From NCBI GenBank assembly GCA_013298075.1, contig JAAFJG010000003.1, forward strand, positions 62,001 to 126,000: a stretch of 64,000 nucleotides of DNA, in the 5' to 3' direction. Every line of letters starts with the position of its first letter. The first letter of the stretch is position 1. The notes beneath the pieces were generated by a model. The model searched no databases. It saw only the letters and a program-made list of their open reading frames with translations, and was not told the origin of the DNA. A program made the translations under genes and the position numbers. This DNA is from Cytophagales bacterium. Lineage in GTDB: Bacteria; Bacteroidota; Bacteroidia; Cytophagales; Microscillaceae. Shown in pieces: positions 11,001-18,161 of this stretch.

Positions 11001-13137
11001 CAACCCCAGTATTTGTAGATGTAATATTATTAATTATATTTCCACTCACTAAAATAGAGGTAGCAAGGTTTGCAGTAGATCCAAGTATAATGGCTGTGAT
11101 AGCATTTGCTCCTGTAATATTTGTGATAGTATTATTAGACAATGAAGATACCCCACCCCAATATCCAAAATTCATACAAGTAATAGCATTAATACCACCT
11201 ATCCAATTATTAAAAATATTGCCTGTAATAGCTTTAGTAGGTGATGAGCCAGATCCATCTGTATTATTGAAACCTAAAATTGTGGAAGCACCTGTTACTG
11301 TAATATTAGAAAAATTATTATTGATGTAATTAGTAGTTGCACTATTAGGAGACGAGCCAGCAGTAGTAGTAAGTGTTAAAGCACCTGCTACTGTTCTCGC
11401 AAAAGCTGTAACAATCGAATTATTACTAATAATTGATTGTCCTGCGGCACTAATACTATAATTGTGATCTATAAAAATAACCGTTCCTGATGAAGCAACA
11501 GATATATTGGTAAAAGTATTATTTTGTATCGTAACTGATGGCGATAAGTCAGCATTATTAACTCTTAAATACGTATGAGTACTACTACCATTTATACTAT
11601 GTACAAATCCTTGCAAATTATTACCTGCCATAGAAGTAGTACAAGCACCAAGAGTTCCCGTTGATGTAATTCCAAATACTGCACCTGATGTGGCAGCACT
11701 AAATGTAACGGCTCCACTAGTTGAGTTACCAATCTGATTAGCATTCATATTCAGTGTAGTCGTTACTGCACCTATATTACTAATCCCTATAAATCCACCT
11801 GTAGTAGCAGTAGAAGTTGTTCCTCTTACTATATTATTGTTCATATTCAAATTAGCCGCTGACGCAGTATTTAGAATACCTGTAAAAGCAGTACCAGAGG
11901 TAGGCGTTGCAGTAATTGCACTATTTAATATCGTATTGTTATTAATATTTACGGTATTTAAAGCAGTAGTAGCACCTATTCCATTTTCAATGGCTGTAGC
12001 AGCAGAACCTGTAGCAGCACTCTTTACACTGACTGTATTATTCGTAATCGTTGCATTCGCACTCGTACCCGCCTGAGCAAATATACCTCTTAGTGTATTC
12101 ACGTGATTCACACCTGAGCCATTATTATTATCAACACTATTATAAGAAATATTGATGCCCCACTGATGGTTAGCACGAATACCAGCCGAAGCAGTGGCAG
12201 CACCAACAACACCACCGAAATTCAAAATAGTATTTCCTGTTCCTGCAATAGTCCCTCCAATATCATTGCCTAAATCACCTAAGAAAGTAGTAGCTACAGG
12301 TGCAGGTCCTACGCCCACAGTAGCAGCAAAACCACTCAAAACAATTCCATAATTACCACCATTAATAGTGTTAGTATAAAATTTATTATTTGAATTTGTA
12401 CCGTTGGTAGCTGAAGTACCTCCGTTAGTAGGCGTTAAAGATAAAATATTATTAGCTACGCTATTAATCACTAAAATACTTACACTACCTTCTACCATTG
12501 GTGTACCACCAGTTACATTATTGATACGTTGCATATTAAAAATACAATTTTGAATTGTATTATTATTTGCGCCATCACCTGCACTCAACTTAAATAAACC
12601 TAAACCATATTCCATTGTAGCGGGATTGGTTGTGTTTCCATCAGTAAAGGTCAAGCCATCAATCGTAACAAAGTCAGCTCCACGAAGACTAAAGATACCA
12701 TCTGGAGCAGCACTTGCAGGAGTTGCAATACCTCCTAAGCCTGCATTCAAGACAGTAGAAGCACCTGTTGCTTTTACGATTGTTATGGTGTTTGTAGCAC
12801 TCAAAACAGGGTTTAGCGTAGCACTTCCTAAAAACAATCCTGTTGCGGGAGCGGTTTCACTTCCGCCTGCTGCCAAAGTAAGCGTTACAGGTCCCGTCAT
12901 AGCAGTTACTGCATTTAAAGCAGTCAAAGCATTTGCCAAAGAAGTGTAAGTGGCTGCTAAGGCTGGGGATGTATTGGCTGAGCCAGTAACTGTTACCGCT
13001 ATTTGTGCTTGCAGTTGTGAAGTTGCAAGTAAGCCAAACATTACCAAAGCACAAACCCAATTCAAAACCCAAGATTTCGTTCGTTTGCCTATATCAGCAA
13101 ATGTTGAACTTAATCCAAATTTGTAATTTTTGTTCAT
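2023..13137 (-). CDS. Giant T9SS-secreted parallel beta-helix / putative-Ig repeat surface protein
   Basis: This 3704-residue protein starts with a long signal peptide (residues 1-45, ending SQLQAQ). Three right-handed beta-helix-like blocks follow (roughly 50-1010, 1150-1930, 2050-2525), each made of short GNTI.NN/NNTI repeats. They are joined by linkers with the GLPV.YFRINAGAY pattern and Pro-Thr spacers. About eleven tandem putative-Ig (He_PIG-like) domains span about 2530-3500, each with LP.GLTLNATTG.ISGTP and a terminal Cys. An ASH/choice-of-anchor-D-like domain (about 3500-3615) comes next. The last 80 residues (VYPNPS... to VRIVRR) are a type A T9SS sorting domain. The likely role is a cell-surface adhesin or matrix protein cleaved and anchored by the T9SS; the ligand is unknown. 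No T9SS machinery lies in the window. Tandem domain similarity could cause assembly errors. Confidence 0.92.
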   Translation of the reverse strand: MNKNYKFGLSSTFADIGKRTKSWVLNWVCALVMFGLLATSQLQAQIAVTVTGSANTSPALAATYTSLANALTALNAVTAMTGPVTLTLAAGGSETAPATGLFLGSATLNPVLSATNTITIVKATGASTVLNAGLGGIATPASAAPDGIFSLRGADFVTIDGLTFTDGNTTNPATMEYGLGLFKLSAGDGANNNTIQNCIFNMQRINNVTGGTPMVEGSVSILVINSVANNILSLTPTNGGTSATNGTNSNNKFYTNTINGGNYGIVLSGFAATVGVGPAPVATTFLGDLGNDIGGTIAGTGNTILNFGGVVGAATASAGIRANHQWGINISYNSVDNNNGSGVNHVNTLRGIFAQAGTSANATITNNTVSVKSAATGSAATAIENGIGATTALNTVNINNNTILNSAITATPTSGTAFTGILNTASAANLNMNNNIVRGTTSTATTGGFIGISNIGAVTTTLNMNANQIGNSTSGAVTFSAATSGAVFGITSTGTLGACTTSMAGNNLQGFVHSINGSSTHTYLRVNNADLSPSVTIQNNTFTNISVASSGTVIFIDHNYSISAAGQSIISNNSIVTAFARTVAGALTLTTTAGSSPNSATTNYINNNFSNITVTGASTILGFNNTDGSGSSPTKAITGNIFNNWIGGINAITCMNFGYWGGVSSLSNNTITNITGANAITAIILGSTANLATSILVSGNIINNITSTNTGVVGTVIGISCSNTSAGIVITNNTINTLSSTSTSITISGISMGNAPATGTVISRNKIYDISGNQGGTTVNGINFTAGTRFDISNNIIGDLRATASVGTNAVQGLNLSATSTYNVFHNTIRLNAVSSSATTFGTTCITYSSTVTTLNLRNNILVNTSTAGLTGGITACLRRSAGTAGVVPTNYATTSNNNLYWVNPTAGITNYLTYAEGNTIPAVNAQNTFAQMKAFMVNRDQQSVEQDMSFVSTTGSNATYLTPSGATLAESGGAVIAGFADAVNAYNGLNLRTGYPKPAQTNGGGFSPDLGAYEGDYIYLDLVPPTITYTPITGSCVAGATTLVATIIDNSGVPTSGAGLPVAYFRINAGAYLPAVGTSLGGNQYQFSIGIGSVTGDVITYYVVAQDNAATPNIGALPSAGAAGFTANPPAASTPPTTPNSYANAPTLNGTYTVGVGGQFTTLTQAILNYNAGCVTGPVVFSLIDATYPSETYPIIINQIAATSAINTLTITPSTTAGNVVISGTNTTALIILNGADYVTINGVNGTSTLTISNTSVTPSTNTIAFVNDATFNTITNTIVQGAITGGTGAVIYIAGGNVVGNDNNTISNNTITGVGVNLPLVGFLSIGASPTIDNSNCTVTGNNFANIFSPTTIFSAININSNNNTWTITNNKIYQTAPRTVTTGMTGFGILSSSGNGHNISGNIIGFANATGTGVTTYNSGVGVAFNYRGISTQGTLVGLPSVMIQNNVITNITMTTASTGGMFIGIFGSGPADVNIIGNTIGNTTTTGAIDVTSSASLTGSVIGITIGPTATGINTISNNIIGSIDAKGSTPSFAVSINGISSAIGTNNITNNTIGSTTVTNSINASTASTVGTQTVLGINITSGVTTINNNTIANINQNATTTDAFIRGIYYGGGSGALTINQNTIRNLSGANTNISQAGAAASVQGIHTWAATGLLVDISRNTISALSATNTGTTATIVSGIGINATGVASVTRNQIFGLTNASTGTTLTAPPIVAGFILRSSLDDLTLANNMVSLGNAQTTNTSFVGILNSFTNTTPIKIYHNSVFITGNATAGALPSFGLMRGDFSTTAITTPVDIRNNVFINTRSGGTGAHYAIGNNFGATASATGWGANASNFNVLNVATPANLGHWTTPRTFATWQTNSASETNSVNSSVNFINAANGDLHINTPFPSAVEGTGVDIPSVTVDFDAEIRSANSPVDIGADAGNFFSYPIIVLTPLANNCNVGARTLTVNITDVDGMPTSGAGLPVLYWRINAGAYQAATATFISGSQYQFTLGTGSLVNDVISYYVMAQDNLGNTGSLPSLGASGFTPSPPAVTTPPTTPFAYTNTILLSGNYNVGVSQTYTTLTAAVNAYNTACLGGAVTFSLVDATYPSETYPIVVNNNTQASAVNTLTIKPGTGVTSSISGSNANAILRLNGADFVTIDGSNNNTTTKNLTFENTNTAGAVIWNSSASVTDAATNNTFRNLIVIGNAGTTTLASILIGGSVLGSAANIPNNNISIINNTLSKSQNGVFATGNVITPDQGWVINNNLVGDATIVANQPLRAIAVQNAQGFIINNNQINGISTSSINTSTGILIGAIINGGTVSNNQITNVKNTNTGGYGSNGIFLNSSSTNTNVNIFNNTITDVASYGFASGWANDDNGYGIMVNAGGGYNIYYNSVNMNTNQATAGNSAAINIVSSATALNIRNNIFVNSQTTGTRYAIYTATANTAFTSINYNDYFTAAGGSVGFLTSARATLANWQTATAQDVNSLNQNPIFTTPTNLLPTSCRVDNKGVVIAGITTDIVPLPRSVSTPDMGAYEFTASLVISPATLSNGTLNTAYSQAITQTGLTGTLAWSVSAGALPTGLTLNATSGLLSGTPSVAGTFNFTVQVADGFCTNTRAYTLIIDCLPAASVTFGTAPADGTVGVVYSQTVTQTGLVAPIAWSISNNSLPLGLTLNATTGVISGTPNSAGSYTFTVQAQQSTCTYTQVYTIVIACPVPTFGTAPANGTVGVAYSQIVTQTGLVLPSSWSISAGSLPTGLTLNTTTGEISGTPTVSGSYTFTMQISQLTCVFTQVYTIVIGCPTITISPVTLPSSLVNTAYSQTLSATAVGLTNVYTFALTTGSVPGLSFNAGTATLSGAPTTFGTYPLTFTATDNASGCSTTINYSVVVACATPLFSPATLANATVGTSVNVVVSQTGANPPFTWSLGTGTLPTGVTFDVATATLSGTPTVAGTYTFEINLTVGIGGCTVPQPYTWIVNCPTITFTNTTASAATVGTSYNINAVVTGNTLPITYSVLPALPAGLTLDTSTGAITGTPTTVTASTGYVVTATQTGVCTVTNTYTFAVNCPVITLTPTPAVPATLVAGTAVSYTFATAGNTLAITYSTTGTIPTGMTFDVATGVLSGTPSATGAFTFAVIGTQGSPCSLTNNYTINVNCPVITVTPAVIPTPVPNIPYTQVMSTIGNTSAVVWSQTGTLPMGITFNTATGTFSGTATVLGSFAGTVTATQTNGPCPTTRDYTWNVTCPVVSITTATLPIGFINVPYTITLAQTGYTGTISWSATGLPTGMTMNATTGVISGTVTTFGTNSVTVTLTQGLCSITKVFGLQINSGCPLILLNPATMPAGNVGAAYTATTIVATGGVAPYVFSVSNGTLPVGLSMTPAGVISGTPTTTGTANVNVTATDANGCTGSGLYVMTINAACTAVTITPATLNSGIIGLFYNQTLTSTGGTAPYSYVVTTGTLPTGLTLATNGALTGTVAAPATSTFSVRVTDAIGCTGTISYTLAINPVPTRVIALIMPVIFGPIVDSLRLADVIVGQSGTSTFTIRNNGNSPLTISSIQYPTGFSGAFAGVIPAASSQIVTVTFAPSSVGSFSGTVLVNSDAISGTSTFTISGTGINNVTAIEEFGKPIVTVYPNPSASDFNVRFDNNSKGDYTVKVLDLSGKVVFEDKAEITDSVEEIQLRLGHLANGVYLLHLENKRGKAAVRIVRR

Positions 13138-13229
13138 AATTTGAAATAAAAAAATTAATTAATTAATTATAAAGTAAATAAAATTGAATGAAATAAAGTA
13201 ATATCTTTCTTTTTGTTTTGAAATAAATA

Positions 13230-13237
13230 CAAAAATA
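13230..13237 (-). promoter_or_regulatory. Putative -7 box for the giant gene
   Basis: The complement reads TATTTTTG, matching TAnnTTTG, about 90 bp upstream of the minus-strand start. No convincing -33 TTG is seen at the expected distance. Confidence 0.3.
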
Positions 13238-13442
13238 CGCACTTTCTTTTGAAAAAGAAAATTTTAACGAATATTTTTTAATATTTTAAGATAAATATCA
13301 CATTTGTATTCTATTTTAACAAAAATAGTAAGCAAAATAAGGTATTTATTTTTTAAACCTATTTTACTTTTTATTTTGATGTGTAATATTTTTTATTTTG
13401 ATACATAACATTTTTTGTTTTTTTTAGTTTAATCTATACATT

Positions 13443-13450
13443 TACTTTTG
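13443..13450 (+). promoter_or_regulatory. Putative -7 box for hisF
   Basis: TACTTTTG fits TAnnTTTG, 66 bp before the hisF start. The nearest TTG (13415-13417) is 25 bp upstream, longer than the usual 19-21 bp, so the call is tentative. The rest of 13138-13516 is featureless A/T-rich sequence between divergent genes. Confidence 0.35.
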
Positions 13451-13516
13451 CTTAAAATGAGTTCAAAATAAAAAATCATTTTCAAATGTATCACATTTTA
13501 AACTAAAAAAAATCCT

Positions 13517-14269
13517 ATGTTAGCAAAAAGAATTATTCCTTGTTTGGATATAAAAGATGGGCAAACTGTCAAAGGCATCAACTTTGAAAATCTTAAAAAT
13601 GCAGGAAATCCTCTCGAATTAGCCAAAAAATATGTAGAAGAAGGTGCAGATGAATTGGTTTTTTTGGATATTACAGCCACTATCGAAAACCGAAATACTT
13701 TGATTGATTTGGTCAAAAAAATTGCGGCTACTATCAATATTCCTTTTACTGTGGGCGGAGGAATTAAAAATGCTGATGACGTAGCACGATTATTAGAGGC
13801 AGGAGCAGACAAAATTTCTATCAATTCTTCGGCTGTTCAAAATCCAGATTTAATCGATAATTTGGCTTTGCGTTTTGGAAGTCAATGCGTTGTGTTGGCG
13901 GTGGATACTAATTTTTATGACAATCAATGGTTTGTGTATGTGAAAGGGGGACGAGAAATCACAAAATTAACGACTTTAGATTGGATAAAAGAAGCTGAAA
14001 ATAGAGGTGCAGGTGAAATTTTATTGACTTCAATGGCAAACGATGGCACAAAAAAAGGCTTTGCGTATGAACTAACTGCCAATATTTCGGAAAATATACA
14101 AATTCCTGTGATTGCGTCAGGTGGTGCGGGTACAAAAGAACATTTTTTAGATATTTTTACGAAAGGAAAAGCAGATGCAGCCTTGGCAGCAAGTATTTTT
14201 CATTTTGGCGAAATTCCTATTCCTACTTTAAAAAAATATTTAAAGGAAAAAGGACTTGTTTTAAGATAA
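13517..14269 (+). CDS. hisF: Imidazole glycerol phosphate synthase cyclase subunit HisF
   Basis: A 250-residue (beta/alpha)8 barrel of normal family length. HisF takes ammonia from HisH and converts PRFAR to imidazole glycerol phosphate and AICAR, in histidine synthesis with a branch to purines. The N-terminal [14 protein letters not shown] carries catalytic Asp11, and Asp130 lies in LAVDTNF. The phosphate-binding GGGIKN and ASGGAG loops are present. No other his gene is nearby, so it is detached from a his operon in this window. The ATG at 13517 begins the conserved N-terminus. Confidence 0.97.
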   Translation: MLAKRIIPCLDIKDGQTVKGINFENLKNAGNPLELAKKYVEEGADELVFLDITATIENRNTLIDLVKKIAATINIPFTVGGGIKNADDVARLLEAGADKISINSSAVQNPDLIDNLALRFGSQCVVLAVDTNFYDNQWFVYVKGGREITKLTTLDWIKEAENRGAGEILLTSMANDGTKKGFAYELTANISENIQIPVIASGGAGTKEHFLDIFTKGKADAALAASIFHFGEIPIPTLKKYLKEKGLVLR

Positions 14270-14292
14270 TTTTTGCTTACCTTTGTTCGATA

Positions 14293-14327
14293 AAAAAATG
14301 CTTATCTCTCTAACAAGAAAGACAAGC
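14293..14327 (-). terminator. Rho-independent terminator on the minus strand
   Basis: Arms 14300-14310 and 14317-14327 pair fully on the minus strand if two G-U pairs are allowed, but have two mismatches on the plus strand. A run of seven T follows in the minus direction. The asymmetry suggests it serves the small minus-strand ORF just upstream rather than hisF. Confidence 0.6.
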
Positions 14328-14339
14328 ACATCGTATCAA

Positions 14340-14483
14340 TTATTTTCTTTTACGTTTTTGAGTATTTTTATTTTGTGTATCGGGCGCAACTTCATCAAAA
14401 TTTTGCCATGCTAATTCTAAACCTGATAAGAAATTGTTATAATTTGAATCAAAAAAGCGGCGACTAAAAAGCAAATTGTTCAT
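14340..14483 (-). CDS. Possible 47-residue small protein
   Basis: ATG at 14481-14483 to TAA at 14340-14342. The product, beginning MNNLLFSRRFFDSNYNNFLS and ending in a very basic QKRKRK tail, has an amphipathic middle (GLELAWQNFDEVAPD). A minus-strand-specific terminator lies 13 bp after the stop, which supports transcription. I do not recognise the family. An antisense ORF of 38 codons at 14298-14414 is less protein-like. Confidence 0.45.
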   Translation of the reverse strand: MNNLLFSRRFFDSNYNNFLSGLELAWQNFDEVAPDTQNKNTQKRKRK

Positions 14484-14705
14484 AAAATTAGTTTTTTGTG
14501 TGAATTATTTTAGTATTCTATCTCTAAGACTTGAAATTTTTAAAAGGTTGCTTATTTTTTTTTAATTTCTTATAAATATTTTTGTTAAAATAATAAAATC
14601 AAAATAAAATATAATTATTATTTCATAAATCAAAATAAAAAACGTTTATTTACTTTAAATTCACTAAAAATCAATATAAAATATCATAAAAAAATTTACA
14701 AAAAA

Positions 14706-15734
14706 ATGAAAAAAATAGTCTATTTAATCCTTTTTTACTTTATTTCTTCTTTTTCTTGGGCAAATATTGCGATGCCGGGCTTTTTTAATGTAGGGGCAGG
14801 GGCAGGTTTTGTGCCTTATTTTCGAGAAGATAAAATTCATTTAGGAAAAATTCAAATGAAAAGCGAACTGATTACTATTCAATTATATCGCGGATATGCG
14901 GTCGTGAAAGGCGAATATATGATGTATAATCACGATAAAAAAAAGGTAAATATGAAAATTGGTTATCCTGTCAATGGCACTATTTATAACAATAATACAA
15001 ATGCAGTCGTTTTTCAAGATTTATATGAATTTCAAGTCAATATGAATCAAAAAAAATCTGAAATTTCTTTATTTCGTACCGATTCAATCCAAGAATCTTA
15101 TCGTTCTAAACACCTTGAAGGAGTACGAAATTGGTATGTTTGGGAAGGCGAATTTGAGCCTGAAACTATCACTAAAGTAACTGTTTATTTTATTGTCAAT
15201 ACTTCTAATGCGTTTATCAGAAAAGGATATGACAAAAATAATAGTGATGGTTTTTGTTATGTATTAGAATCGGGGGCACCTTGGAAAGATGCCATTGAAA
15301 AAGGAAGAATATTGATAGAATTGAAAGATAATTTGGAATTAAAAGATATTTTAGCTATTTTTCCAAATAATATTTTTAAAACAAAAGGAAAATATCTCGC
15401 TCTTGATTTTGAAAATCTCGAACCAAAACCTGCTGATAATATTATTTTTAGGTTAGAAGATACAAAAAATATGGAAAATAATGATTTTAAAAATATCACT
15501 AAAAATGTTAAAACTTTGTTCGAAAATATTGATACATTAAAGGCAAACGATATTTCATTCAAAGATTCAAAAACAATAGATGCCAAAGATTTTAATATCA
15601 ATCATTCTGCCAAAGGTTTAACTGCCAATTTTTTAACGTTTTTGGCGGTCTATGGTTTGCCTTTGTTTATGGTTGTGATTGGAGTATTTGTAGGTTTGAG
15701 TGCTATTTTTAAAAAGAAAAAAAATGAAATTTAA
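14706..15734 (+). CDS. Signal-peptide protein with C-terminal membrane anchor, unknown function
   Basis: The protein has 342 residues. A signal peptide (1-19, ending SSFSWA) leads to a mostly beta extracytoplasmic region with short GYPVNG and WYVWEGEFEP stretches. A single hydrophobic helix (about 313-335) and a short KKKK tail follow. The fold and the IAMPGFF start recall DUF4424-type envelope proteins, but I cannot confirm that. It is convergent with the next gene and appears monocistronic. Low-complexity A/T sequence precedes the start, with no clear promoter box. Confidence 0.75.
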   Translation: MKKIVYLILFYFISSFSWANIAMPGFFNVGAGAGFVPYFREDKIHLGKIQMKSELITIQLYRGYAVVKGEYMMYNHDKKKVNMKIGYPVNGTIYNNNTNAVVFQDLYEFQVNMNQKKSEISLFRTDSIQESYRSKHLEGVRNWYVWEGEFEPETITKVTVYFIVNTSNAFIRKGYDKNNSDGFCYVLESGAPWKDAIEKGRILIELKDNLELKDILAIFPNNIFKTKGKYLALDFENLEPKPADNIIFRLEDTKNMENNDFKNITKNVKTLFENIDTLKANDISFKDSKTIDAKDFNINHSAKGLTANFLTFLAVYGLPLFMVVIGVFVGLSAIFKKKKNEI

Positions 15735-15928
15735 GAAATATTTCGTTGCTATGTTTGAATAAAAAATGATGTGTGATGATAAATTGCTAAATTTTAATGG
15801 TTTATGGGAAATTATTACGAAGCTAATTTTGTTTATGAATAGCCATTTATTTTCAAAATATAGAAAAAATATCAATTTGAAAAACACAAATATTTCGGCT
15901 AAGAGCCAATGATTGAATTGTATATTAT

Positions 15929-15948
15929 CCTCCAGCTAAATCTGGAGG
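15929..15948. terminator. Hairpin between convergent genes
   Basis: CCTCCAG (15929-15935) pairs with CTGGAGG (15942-15948). Outer GAATTG/CAATTC can extend the stem with a bulge. It lies between the convergent genes ending at 15734 and 16019 and may terminate either. The rest of 15735-16018 shows nothing else. Confidence 0.45.
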
Positions 15949-16018
15949 CAATTCAAAAAATACATTTCAAAAAAATTCATCTCACGCATAAATTTCCTAA
16001 AAACCAAAAAAAAATAAC

Positions 16019-16366
16019 CTATTTTTTATTTTTATGTTGGATACAATAAGCAAAAAAAACGCTTATATAACTCACTAAAAAACTATACGCACCCAACCCA
16101 AGCCTACCTTTCAAGTTTATTATATCTCGAATATAAGGAATAAACCAAATCAACACAAAAATATAGAAAAAAATATGAATGATTTTGATAAATTTGTACG
16201 AAAAAAATACCAATATAAAATTAAGACAACCCACAAAAATAAAAAACTCAACAATAAATAATTCAAATCGTGTAAAAAAAACTTCTGTCGTAATGGCTTT
16301 TCCAAATGGCAAATATATTGCTGCTATCCAACTAATTCCTGCCAATAAAAATAAGATTTTTTTCAT
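16019..16366 (-). CDS. Small four-TM membrane protein, unknown function
   Basis: From the ATG at 16364-16366 the product is 115 residues, beginning MKKILFLLAG. A TTG 12 bp upstream is in frame but overlaps the previous stop and is less likely. Four hydrophobic segments cover nearly the whole length. The previous gene ends 8 bp before this start, so the two probably share a transcript. No enzymatic motif is visible. Confidence 0.65.
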   Translation of the reverse strand: MKKILFLLAGISWIAAIYLPFGKAITTEVFFTRFELFIVEFFIFVGCLNFILVFFSYKFIKIIHIFFYIFVLIWFIPYIRDIINLKGRLGLGAYSFLVSYISVFFAYCIQHKNKK

Positions 16367-16374
16367 ATTTATTT

Positions 16375-16971
16375 TCAAATTCTAAAAAGATAATCACTCA
16401 AATCTTTAAAAGGCAAAACGTTTGTAAACATACTATCGTTATAAAAACTGGCTATAACTTTCAAATACATAGGTTTTCTATCTATTTTTTGGTATTCTAT
16501 CAAAATATTTCCGTATTGTTGATTGCAAATTTGGGCTTCTTTTGCTTGTGCGTGAATGTCAGGTTTTAAATAATATCGTTCATTAATTTCTACCCAATTT
16601 TCTTTTTCTACCCAATTTCGTTCTGCATTTTGGATATAATAATTTTTTGTATTCAATAATTTTTCTTTAAAATCTTCCATCAAACATACTATTTCTTCTT
16701 CTTTGAGTTTATTTTCTGCCATCAAAGCCCAGCCTTCTGCCCCTGTCGAAGTCAATAAGTGCATTTCAAAAGTAGTTTTCAAATCTTTTGATTGTAGAAA
16801 ATAAGTTTGTGCGATATTGCCCAATAATTGTGGTCTTTCTTCACTTTTTTTCCATTTTTCGAATAGATTTTTTTCGTAATTATTTCTGACTAAAATTTCT
16901 TTATGCGTTATTTTTTGAGGATTTTCAGGCGTTCCAAACAAATCTTGCCATAATTTTTCTATAAAATTCAT
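16375..16971 (-). CDS. Conserved-looking cytoplasmic protein, unknown function
   Basis: This 198-residue soluble protein starts MNFIEKLWQDLFGTP and is rich in charged residues and aromatic side chains. It contains EGWALMAENKLKEEEIVCLM near residues 78-97. It has no signal peptide or membrane segment. It is immediately followed by a small four-TM protein gene, suggesting a two-gene operon. I do not recognise a family. Confidence 0.65.
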   Translation of the reverse strand: MNFIEKLWQDLFGTPENPQKITHKEILVRNNYEKNLFEKWKKSEERPQLLGNIAQTYFLQSKDLKTTFEMHLLTSTGAEGWALMAENKLKEEEIVCLMEDFKEKLLNTKNYYIQNAERNWVEKENWVEINERYYLKPDIHAQAKEAQICNQQYGNILIEYQKIDRKPMYLKVIASFYNDSMFTNVLPFKDLSDYLFRI

Positions 16972-17045
16972 TTTATTTTGATTTTAAATATATAATTATT
17001 GAAGTATCAAAGTCGCAAATTATTTATATTTTTTCATATTTTTTC

Positions 17046-17118
17046 TCCTTGGTCTGTGGCACACAGACTGAAATAGCTTAGTAACTTTTATTTCGGTCTG
17101 TGTGCCACAGACCAAGGA
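17046..17118. repeat. Long palindromic intergenic element (30-bp arms)
   Basis: Arms 17046-17075 and 17089-17118 are complementary at 29 of 30 positions, with a 13-nt loop. The arms contain GGTCTGTGGCACACAGAC and its complement, much richer in G/C than the surroundings. It sits between two minus-strand genes and could act as a terminator of the 17151 gene, but its size and composition suggest a dispersed palindromic repeat. Confidence 0.65.
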
Positions 17119-17150
17119 TTAACATAAAAGAAATGTCATTATCAAACTCA

Positions 17151-17900
17151 TTAATGTCTTTTAGTTGGTAAAGAAATCATAAATTCTAATACAACTGCTT
17201 GTCCTGCTCTATTAAAATCATTAGGCATTTTATAACCAAAAATCAAAACGTGATGCCCAATATCTATTTGAACGCCTGAAATTAAAGCTGCTAAATCGTG
17301 ATCACCTGAAAACCAATCTGCTACCAAACTTACGTGTTTGGATAATGGTTGCTCAAAACCTACCATCAAACTGAAAGGTCTTTGTGGTTCCAAACTAAAA
17401 TTACTTTCTTGCAGTAAAACTTTTCTAAATCCAAAACTTTGTTCTGTTCCATAACTTAAACCCGCTGTCAATCGTGTTTTAGTTTTGGGCAATCTAAAAC
17501 TAAAATGGCTGTAAGTCCAAAATCCTACATCTTTTCGGTTTAATGAATATAATAAATTTCCGCCTATTGTTAGTTTACTTTCATATTTATTTTCTTTGCT
17601 TAATTTGAAAACGTGTTTTGCTCCCAAACCAGCCGACATATTTTCTGAACCTTGATTATTTAGGTTATTAAAAGTGGCGGTTAATTCTGTACTTTTTCCA
17701 ATTCCGAAACATAAAAAATTAAAACTATTCCAACTCTTAGGAGTTGACCAAGTATTGACTTGGCTTTCGTGTGTAAATTCTATATGTCCTTTTTCTGCAA
17801 CGTCTGCTGAGGGAATACCTACGATTAAAGATTGTGAATGAAGTGATATATTATAAAAAGAAAGTAAAAAAATTAGTAATAGACTACTATAATAACACAT
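17151..17900 (-). CDS. Outer-membrane beta-barrel protein, unknown function
   Basis: This 249-residue protein has an N-terminal hydrophobic signal (1-22, LLLIFLLSFYNISLHSQ). The beta-barrel-like body has alternating residues, for example LTAGLSYGTEQSFGFRK and LVADWFSGDHDLAALISG. The IGIPSADV-like start and the GDHDL segment resemble small Bacteroidota porin-like proteins, but no transport function can be assigned. It has its own palindrome downstream. The upstream 260 bp hold no recognisable promoter. Confidence 0.65.
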   Translation of the reverse strand: MCYYSSLLLIFLLSFYNISLHSQSLIVGIPSADVAEKGHIEFTHESQVNTWSTPKSWNSFNFLCFGIGKSTELTATFNNLNNQGSENMSAGLGAKHVFKLSKENKYESKLTIGGNLLYSLNRKDVGFWTYSHFSFRLPKTKTRLTAGLSYGTEQSFGFRKVLLQESNFSLEPQRPFSLMVGFEQPLSKHVSLVADWFSGDHDLAALISGVQIDIGHHVLIFGYKMPNDFNRAGQAVVLEFMISLPTKRH

Positions 17901-18113
17901 AAAATTATATATTTTTTAGGAAAACTGAAATTACTATTAAAACTAATAAAATATTAAAATGTTTTGAATAAATATGAAATATTAACAAAAAAGTAATTGG
18001 CTGATGTTTCAAATTGATTGAATAAACCATTAAATATTTTGAAAAAAGATATAAATACAAAATATTATTTTGAAAAATATTAGTTTACAAAAGTAATTTT
18101 GTTTAAATTTAAT

Positions 18114-18146
18114 AAAAACAAACCTAAAAAAATTAGGTTTGTTTTT
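18114..18146 (-). terminator. Rho-independent terminator of the prohibitin-like gene
   Basis: A perfect 14-bp stem (18114-18127 with 18133-18146) and a 5-nt loop lie 16 bp past the stop codon, with T-rich flanks. Confidence 0.85.
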
Positions 18147-18161
18147 ATCGTTGCCTTGACT

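Noticed and set aside
5309-12949. Many 60-145 codon plus-strand frames across the giant gene (for example 8438-8851, 10898-11329, 6449-6844)
   Set aside because: They are antisense to an intact 3704-codon frame. Their Val/Ile/Leu-rich products are what Asn/Thr/Ile repeats give on the other strand.
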